Assembly: GCA_003568945.1 (NCBI GenBank)
Contig: BDIP01000040.1
Span: 1-38,705 of the forward strand
Length of the DNA: 38,705 bases
Direction: 5' to 3'
Origin: Kipferlia bialata
Lineage: Eukaryota > Fornicata
Position 1 is the first letter of the stretch, and each line of letters starts with the position of its first letter. Shown here piece after piece: positions 33,301 through 38,705 of this stretch. The position numbers and the translations under genes are program-made. The notes under the pieces are model-generated. The model searched no databases, was not told the origin of the DNA, and saw nothing but the letters and a program-made list of their open reading frames with translations.

Positions 33301-36300
33301 ACTCTGATGGAATGCCAGGGGGACATAACCTGAAGGTTGGAAAGAGAGGAAGACACAACGATAGGAGACATTATGTAATATCATATGTAAAGACTATTGT
33401 AGGTATAGAGCACACACCTCGTGACTGTGACATGCTGTGTCAGAGCGTGTCTCTCCTCACTACCCATCACAGGCCACACCTGGGGGTAGGGGTGGAACAC
33501 TACTACTAGGCCACCTGCTTGTACTACCTGAAAACAACATATCAGTATCCATAAGTAATGTGTTTTCCACCCAAATCATACCTTCAGAGACCAAAATGCT
33601 GGCTTCTGCAGTGTCTTGACACCTGCACCTGGGTTGAGTCTATTCAATACATAAAAATATAATACTGCAATGGATACACTACAATGAGTTATAAGGAACA
33701 TTCCTAAACCAGTGTGTGAGAGAAGGAACACTCCGTACCCAGTATCAGTCTGACTATGCTGTCAGCTGCCTCAGGCCACTCTGCCATGTGGGCATCCTTC
33801 AGAAGGGTCACAATGTCAGCTGCCTAGACATGAGAGTGCTAAGAGATATAGGCAGCAAACTGATATACATACTCATATGTGTATATGTGTGTTGGTACCT
33901 TGTGGATGAAGGATCTCCCTGCCCTAGCCAGGTTCTCTCTCATGAACAGAGGGGGTGCCTCATCTGGTGACACCACACTGACCCCACTCCTCCTGACCTC
34001 ATCAACGACAGGGGGGGAGGACAACTCACTATGGGTAAGAGGGGAATACATGAGCAGATTAAGGAATGATATGCACTAGAATATGAGTGTGACCTCATCA
34101 ACGACAGAGGGGGAGGAGAGCTCACTAAGAGTATGACAGAGAGTAGTAAGAGGAGTTATAACATATACATTCAGTGTATCCTATGTATCAACCAGTAGCC
34201 CACATGTATATGCTCATGAATGCCCTCACCTTGGTAGCAGCACCACATCTGATGCCTGGCAGAATGCCTGGAAGTGAGAAGTGATATATAGGGGAAGAGA
34301 TGTCACAGAGAGGGAGCTAGCCATGCAGCCTACAAATACATTGAGATAATGATACCCACCTTAGTGTCAGAAACCAATGGGTGCTTAGATACCCTCCCCC
34401 ACAATGCCATAGGAATGGCTGTGCCCAAATATACTAATTAAATACAAATATATATACCTTAGTGTCTGACACCAGTGGATGTTTAGCCACCCTGCCCCAG
34501 AATGCCTTCAGGAATGGCTGTGCCCATAGATACTGTACATATATATATATATATATATAACATTTATACCTTAGTGTCGGATACCAATGGGTGCTTAGCC
34601 ACCCTCCCCCAGAATGCCCTCAGGAATGGGTGTGCCCAGGATGGAGTGTGGACAGGGTCAGGGAACCGGGAGTACAGGGAGGTCACGGCCTGGGGGTTAG
34701 GAGGACATATATATACTTACATATATATATATATTGTGTATACATACAGGTATACCTCTGCATCTGCGGGGTTTGTATCCCTGAGTGCCAGCATGAGTGC
34801 CCTCTCCAGTGCCAATGGACATGCATCTAGGAGCATGGCCTTGTTCCACTGGACCTGAGGGTTAGGAATATAACTTATATACAATACTAATAGAGAGAGC
34901 AAGAGAGAGCAATCCAGCAGCATAGCCTTGTTCCACTGGACCTGGGTAAGAAGCATAAATATGAATAGAGTGAGAGAGAGAGGGAGAGAGAGAGAGTAAA
35001 ACAGCAGCATGGCCTTGTTCCACTGCACCTGCAGAATCAGATATGTATGTACAAATGCATATATATGCTTAAATATAAAGAGATAGATACAGAGAGTAAA
35101 CCAGGAGCATGGGTACTCACCTCCTTTGCTGCCCTTCCGCTGAGTCCCTCCCCTATTGTGATGGATGACCTGTCACTCTTGAGGACAAAGGGAGCATCGA
35201 TGAAGAAAGGTAACTGGGGTTAGACATAGAGTGTGAGAGAGAGAGGTCACTCTTGAGGAAAGTAGAGGAATTGCGATGAGGAGAAGGCCATGGGTGTAGA
35301 AGTGATATAGTACCTGCGTGTCTATCCCAAGTATTGGCAACAGGCAGTACAGATGACAGTTGGACATTGGCCTGGGGGGGATGGCTATGGTGATGTCAGT
35401 CGACATGGTCAGCTCCTGATGGTAAAAGGGGGTAGAGGGAGAGAGAGAGAGAGAGAAATATGTCTTACCTCTGCGAGTGGTTTGAGACTGGCCGGGGACG
35501 CCTTCCCAATACAGTACTTGCTGCTGTCCATAGTCTCTCCTGTACCCTCTGCATTAATGGTCACAGTGTCTATGGTCCTATAGCCAGGGGTGTCTGTTCT
35601 GGTCACTGACACTAGACGCCTAGCACCATTGCGCCTGTGCTCATAGACAGTCACACGCCTGACATGCCTAGGGGTCTGTATGTGATATTGATATATATAT
35701 ACACGCCTGACATGCGAGGTGGTTAGTGAAATATATAACTATATATACTAATAATGGGTGTAATACAGAGGCTATGCTAATGGGGTACCTTGTAAACAGC
35801 AGTGTCCTCTCTGCTATAGCAACGAACGGCAGTAGCACTTCCTCTCTGACCTTGGCAGGAGAGATGGCATCGCCTGGGGGTTAAGATCATACAAAATACA
35901 CATATGTAGATGCATCACAAGAAATGACACTGGCAGAGTGACTTGGGTGAGGTGGACCGGAGAATTAGCGGGCTCCGGGAGGGGGGGGGGGGGTAATAGG
36001 TGTAATTGTACTATATTCACAAATACCTAGCTCTGACTCCTTTGTCCTGAGTGGCAGCCTAAAGAGAGTACATTCCCTGGGAGTTAAAAGGACTATTCAC
36101 TGACACAGTACAAAATTCAAATATGAATATCGTCACTTACCTACCCTCCCGGCAACATGCCCTTGTCATTGAATCTCTATATACACACATACTTAAAGTA
36201 AACTCGGTATAGTATATATATATATATATACCTGTCATCCCAGCCACATGCCCCTGTCACAGCCGATGCGGCATCTAGTGTATCACTCAGTCTAGCCCTG

Positions 36301-36480
36301 ACAGAGGGGTCATTCATAAGGATGCGCTTGCCTGAGGTCAGGATAGGCTAATGCATGCCTGTACCCAATTCACAGAAGTCAGGCAAGCAGGGTGCGTAAT
36401 AGATCCACACCTGTTACCCTCTCCCCATTGGCCCCCCTGAAGTGTGTCTCCATGGGGTCTAGGTAGCCAAGGTGGTATCC
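23657..36480 (-). CDS. sacsin-like giant chaperone: SRR/Hsp90-type ATPase, degenerate J domain, HEPN (49 exons, at least 2572 aa, 5' partial)
   Basis: Exons run from 36411-36480 through 36232-36331, 36027-36076, 35789-35873, 35469-35658, 35314-35415, 35121-35213, 34756-34854, 34570-34689, 34230-34267, 33899-34028 and so on, including the giant pair 29021-29090/26249-28948, to 23657-23756. In total 7719 nt, every phase consistent, TAA stop. The N-terminal ~680 residues are the later part of one sacsin repeat (FRLPLRTKESELG; LPFFIDAPFVLKSDRSS). From about residue 721 a second repeat has a complete Bergerat ATP site: ELLQNARDAGAS, GTYGLGFSSVFGLTD, and MPLRTEKQ. C-terminal are a J-like segment (RRLLRAWQPDM) and a HEPN domain (WVNQAMSVRRDL ... 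MSIKAAL). Known: sacsin (SACS) is a modular co-chaperone of ~4580 aa. Here fewer repeats are seen, and the 5' end stops at a run of 32 G, so the true start is missing. Confidence 0.9.
24393..24875 (-). other. degenerate J domain (QPD)
   Basis: Exons 24823-24875, 24674-24720 and the start of 24393-24574 encode IRRLHVQDRRAALRRLLRAW, then QPDMRRDLPRAMAESVFAGL. It lines up with the sacsin J domain (ALRRLYLKWHPDKNP ... VFKHL), but the catalytic His of HPD is Gln. Family knowledge: the HPD loop is needed to stimulate Hsp70 ATPase, so this domain is probably unable to do so. Confidence 0.75.
26249..29090 (-). other. long exon of the sacsin-like gene with one small stop-free intron
   Basis: About 920 codons nearly free of introns, against a typical exon of 50-120 nt elsewhere. 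Near its 5' end, 28949-29020 is a 72-nt in-frame, stop-free intron (GTGTGC ... CTCTCACTCCAG). Phases are right whether it is removed or kept. Sequence such as LPFVPAYPSGYATPGQLLLP repeats the sacsin-repeat motif for a later, ATPase-less unit. Confidence 0.75.
30301..31461 (-). other. SRR ATPase module (Bergerat fold)
   Basis: Seven exons (31340-31461, 31121-31211, 30947-31009, 30709-30854, 30484-30582 and 30301-30366, preceded by 31533-31598) encode DIADRIKELIVEYP, the E-x-x-x-N-x-x-D helix in KELLQNARDAGAS, QGPAL-like GPALVAYDNALF, EQHWQGITKLG, KIGTYGLGFSSVFGLTD and the LDP turn. The Glu/Asn/Asp and both Gly motifs used for Mg-ATP in sacsin and Hsp90 are present, so nucleotide binding is likely. 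Confidence 0.85.
33975..34135 (-). repeat. acceptor-side exon echo, 2 copies
   Basis: Start of exon 33899-34028 (SELSSPPVVDEVR), copied at about 34090-34132. Confidence 0.8.
34360..34640 (-). repeat. donor-side exon echo, 3 copies of ~65 nt
   Basis: The end of exon 34570-34689 (FLRAFWGRVAKHPLVSDTK) with donor, copied at about 34457-34525 and 34362-34425. Confidence 0.9.
34824..35033 (-). repeat. acceptor-side exon echo, 3 copies
   Basis: Start of exon 34756-34854 (VQWNKAMLLD), copied at about 34912-34948 and 35000-35033; a trace is seen near 35098-35112. Confidence 0.85.
35640..36270 (-). repeat. further echoes near the 5' end of the sacsin-like gene
   Basis: The acceptor of exon 35469-35658 recurs at about 35702-35728. 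The donor end of exon 36232-36331 (TGACGW) recurs, diverged, at about 36143-36175. Confidence 0.6.
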
Positions 36481-36504
36481 CTGGGGGTCAATGGGATATG
36501 ATAT

Positions 36505-36505
<1 letters not shown>

Positions 36506-36537
<32 letters not shown>
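36506..36537. repeat. run of 32 G at the 5' limit of the sacsin-like gene
   Basis: It lies just upstream of the acceptor of exon 36411-36480, so on the coding strand it is a C32 pyrimidine tract. The ATPase half of this repeat should lie upstream but is not found, which makes a collapsed or wrong join here likely. Confidence 0.8.
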
Positions 36538-36538
<1 letters not shown>

Positions 36539-36706
36539 CTGGTATTGGTCCTGCCGTCCCTGACCAGTCCTCCGACAGCCACATGCCCCGTCAGGCAGAG
36601 AGACGGGAGAGGCCTGAGAGGTCAAGGCTCAGTAGGTGCGCTAGGAGCTACACTATACTAAGTATATATATACTATATATATGCATTCACTTATACGATA
36701 CCTTCC
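36538..36706. other. short region between the sacsin-like fragment and the next gene
   Basis: 36545-36592 read on minus (GGGGCATGTGGCTG and flanks) is a diverged copy of the end of exon 36232-36331. The remainder is TA-rich leader of the plus-strand gene. Confidence 0.45.
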
Positions 36707-38606
36707 ATGCCCTCACCTACCCGTTTGTGTCAGACCCCTCACCCCAGGGCCTCAGAGGCTGATGTGACCGGGTCCAGCGACGACTACTCTTACACAGATG
36801 AGACAGATGAGACCAGAACCCACGACGCGTCAGACAGAGACATAGGTGGGACAGATGGATCCAGTGTATCTGTATCACCCTTCCTCTCCCACTCACCCTT
36901 AGTGCGCACAATGCCTGGCCCCCAGCTCTCCTTCTCCGCCTTTGCCGCCAACCTCAAGTCCAACCCCTCCTGCACATTCTCCCCGGCATCCCTGCCATCT
37001 GGTATGCACATACTATATATGTGGTATATATGTGTGTGTGCGTGTGTTTGATGCCTTTCCTCTACTCCATACGACCCCACCGTGTGTATCCGTTCTCCTG
37101 TCCTGACCCCAGGCATCAACCTCCATCTCTGGATGGGGGCCAAGCAGAACCCCCACGCCATCGTCACTCATGAGTCCCAATGGGGGCCCGCCCTGCCAGG
37201 TATCAGCATCTGCATCTGCATCAGCATCAGTATCGGTACAGACATCTGAAGCCAGTGTTGTCTCTCCTCTGACAGCTCCAATACTACTCTATATATGAGA
37301 TATACCCCCACACTGATACTGACACTAGGTGCAGTCAGGGTCTTCCCCGAGCCAGGCGTGTTTGCCACCCCAGAGGACTGTGCCAGGCATGTAGAATGAT
37401 ATATGGTATAAATATATATACATGATATATAATATATGATGATATGTGATGTATGATAAATGATAAATATATGATGGCCCATGTACAGTGGCAGAATGGG
37501 TCTCTGCCCACATCTCCGGATGACATATATGAGATCCTAACCTGCAGGCTCTTTGCTCCTGAGGAGGCCCACATGGCTACGAGGGCCAGCAGACGCTTCA
37601 ACGCCCATGGCCTAGTGGAGGTGGGTGCATGCTGGTCCATACTGATACTGATACTGACTCTCCCCGTTGCAGCCCCCCCCCCTCCCCCTCTGTACCCTCT
37701 GTACCCTCTATACCCTATGTAACCTCTATACCCTCTGATGCCGCAGGATGTGTTCAAGCTTGTGCTGTCCTATGTGGATGCCAAGGAGGAGACGCCCCTC
37801 TCCATCGGCCCCTTCGATCTGCCCCCCTCTGCCCTTGACTTCATAGGTGCTGTATCATACGTCTATGCACTGGATGTATGAAGGGAGTGTCTGTTTGTAG
37901 ACACCATGCCCCTCTCTCGTGTCACCCCCAACCACCCTCACCCCAGGCACCGCCTCCCCGCTGGGCCTTGCCCCCCCTCCCTATGACCCCGAGGCCCCTT
38001 CTGCCATGTGGGTACAGTCCCAGTGTGCACAGCTGGCACGCAACGTGCAGGTTGGCCTCTCATTCAACATTCAATATCCATGTTCATGTGGAATTGTTTA
38101 GTATTATCGGCATATGCAGTGTATCCCTTTACTCTCCTCCCCCTACCCCTAGGCGCTGCAGAAGGCCGTTGCCGTCATGGCCCCCAGGCACCCAGCCGCC
38201 AAGCCGTCCTCCGCCGTTAGGATGCTTGATGTGCTGGAGTCGGTGCCATTTGCAGTGTACTCCGCAGGTGATTAATTCATATCACTATATATATTGTGTA
38301 TCTAAGATATACACGATATACCGTACACATCCTCACCCCCTCCATGCCTGACCCCCAGTGGAAGCAGGTGTCCTGATTGCGGTCCCCCCCCTCACCCCCC
38401 CTCGCGGTGTGGATGTGATGGCACTAGCCCTGGACACAGTCACTGGTGCCATAGAGAGTGGCCTCAGCGCAGGTGCCACAACCCCCCCCCCCTTCCCCTC
38501 TCTCTCCAATACATACTGGACATTATACATACCTCACCCCCAGCTGGAGCCTTCTCCGGCCCCACCCTAGATGCCACCCAGTTTGGCAATGAGGCCACGG
38601 GCTCAG
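36707..38606 (+). CDS. unrecognised intron-rich gene, 5' part (at least 9 exons, 3' partial)
   Basis: Exons 36707-37001, 37113-37199, 37329-37390, 37489-37620, 37747-37846, 37947-38050, 38153-38267, 38359-38472 and 38544-38606 join in one frame and continue past the window. The first ~60 residues are acidic/Ser-Thr rich and probably disordered (SSDDYSYTDETDET). Then come blocks such as SFSAFAANLKSNPSCTFSP, LHLWMGAKQNPHAIV, DDIYEILTCRLFAPEEAH and a run of predicted helices (ALQKAVAVMAPRH; MLDVLESVPFAVYSA). I do not recognise the family. The start is uncertain: a strong acceptor (CCTCACCCCAG) at 36737-36747 lies in frame downstream of the ATG, so the first exon may begin at 36748 with an upstream exon unseen. 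Introns are short, CT/C-rich and carry no echoes. Confidence 0.7.
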
Positions 38607-38659
38607 GTGGGGATTCATTGTTACATGCTTCATTCTCTCTCTCTCTCTCTCTGTCTCTA

Positions 38660-38705
<46 letters not shown>
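38607..38705. repeat. intronic (TC)n followed by 45 C at the window end
   Basis: The contig-like end is a pure C run from 38661 to 38705. Together with the internal G32 this suggests that long C/G runs break the assembly. Confidence 0.8.

Noticed and set aside
36379-36582. A 67-aa frame with a poly-proline run on the minus strand
   Set aside because: It reads straight through the G32 tract and the acceptor; only its C-terminal part is a real exon (36411-36480).

Overview
This 38.7 kb window is nuclear DNA from an intron-dense unicellular eukaryote. I read seven protein genes. Frame is kept across 23, 19, 8 and 49 inferred exons in the four gene models that reach a stop codon. Introns begin mostly GTAT/GTRNG and end in a fused branch-point/acceptor of the form CTNAC followed by 3-6 nt and AG. 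That fused 3' splice signal is known from fornicates such as Giardia and Spironucleus. With the very high intron density and the Kelch-type genes it suggests a free-living fornicate close to Kipferlia; this is inference. TAA and TAG serve as stops and nothing needs a variant code.

Layout. 493-7545 (-): 23-exon, 540-aa PH-domain protein with a Niban-like helical core. 7751-14622 (-): 19-exon, 895-aa protein with two C2HC zinc fingers, a long Glu-Arg region and a zinc ribbon. 15051-19442 (+): 8-exon, 203-aa protein matching only the N-terminal LisH-containing part of WDR91, divergent from the zinc-finger gene. 19808-20857 (-) and 22279-23409 (-): two intronless paralogous Kelch-type beta-propeller genes. 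23657-36480 (-): 49-exon sacsin-like giant chaperone, at least 2572 aa, with an SRR/Hsp90-type ATPase region, a degenerate J domain (HPD changed to QPD) and a C-terminal HEPN domain; its 5' end is lost at a run of 32 G. 36707-38606 (+): 5' part of an unrecognised intron-rich gene that runs off the window, which ends in 45 C.

The most unusual thing here is a genome-wide-looking pattern I call exon-edge echoes. In about 45-50 introns the 20-70 nt at an exon edge, together with its splice site, is copied one to five more times into the adjoining intron, in direct orientation and about 80-135 bp apart, separated by TA- or TC-rich simple sequence. Donor-side echoes lie in the downstream intron, acceptor-side echoes in the upstream intron. 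They crowd 0.4-19.3 kb and 34.0-36.6 kb and are almost absent from 23.6-33.9 kb and 36.7-38.7 kb, so the border falls inside one gene. A few echoes carry an acceptor and a donor around an in-frame micro-segment and could be spliced in as peptide repeats; most look like decoy splice sites.

The genes do not form an evident pathway, although Niban-like/PH, WDR91-like and sacsin-like proteins in other eukaryotes act in membrane/endosome handling and protein quality control.
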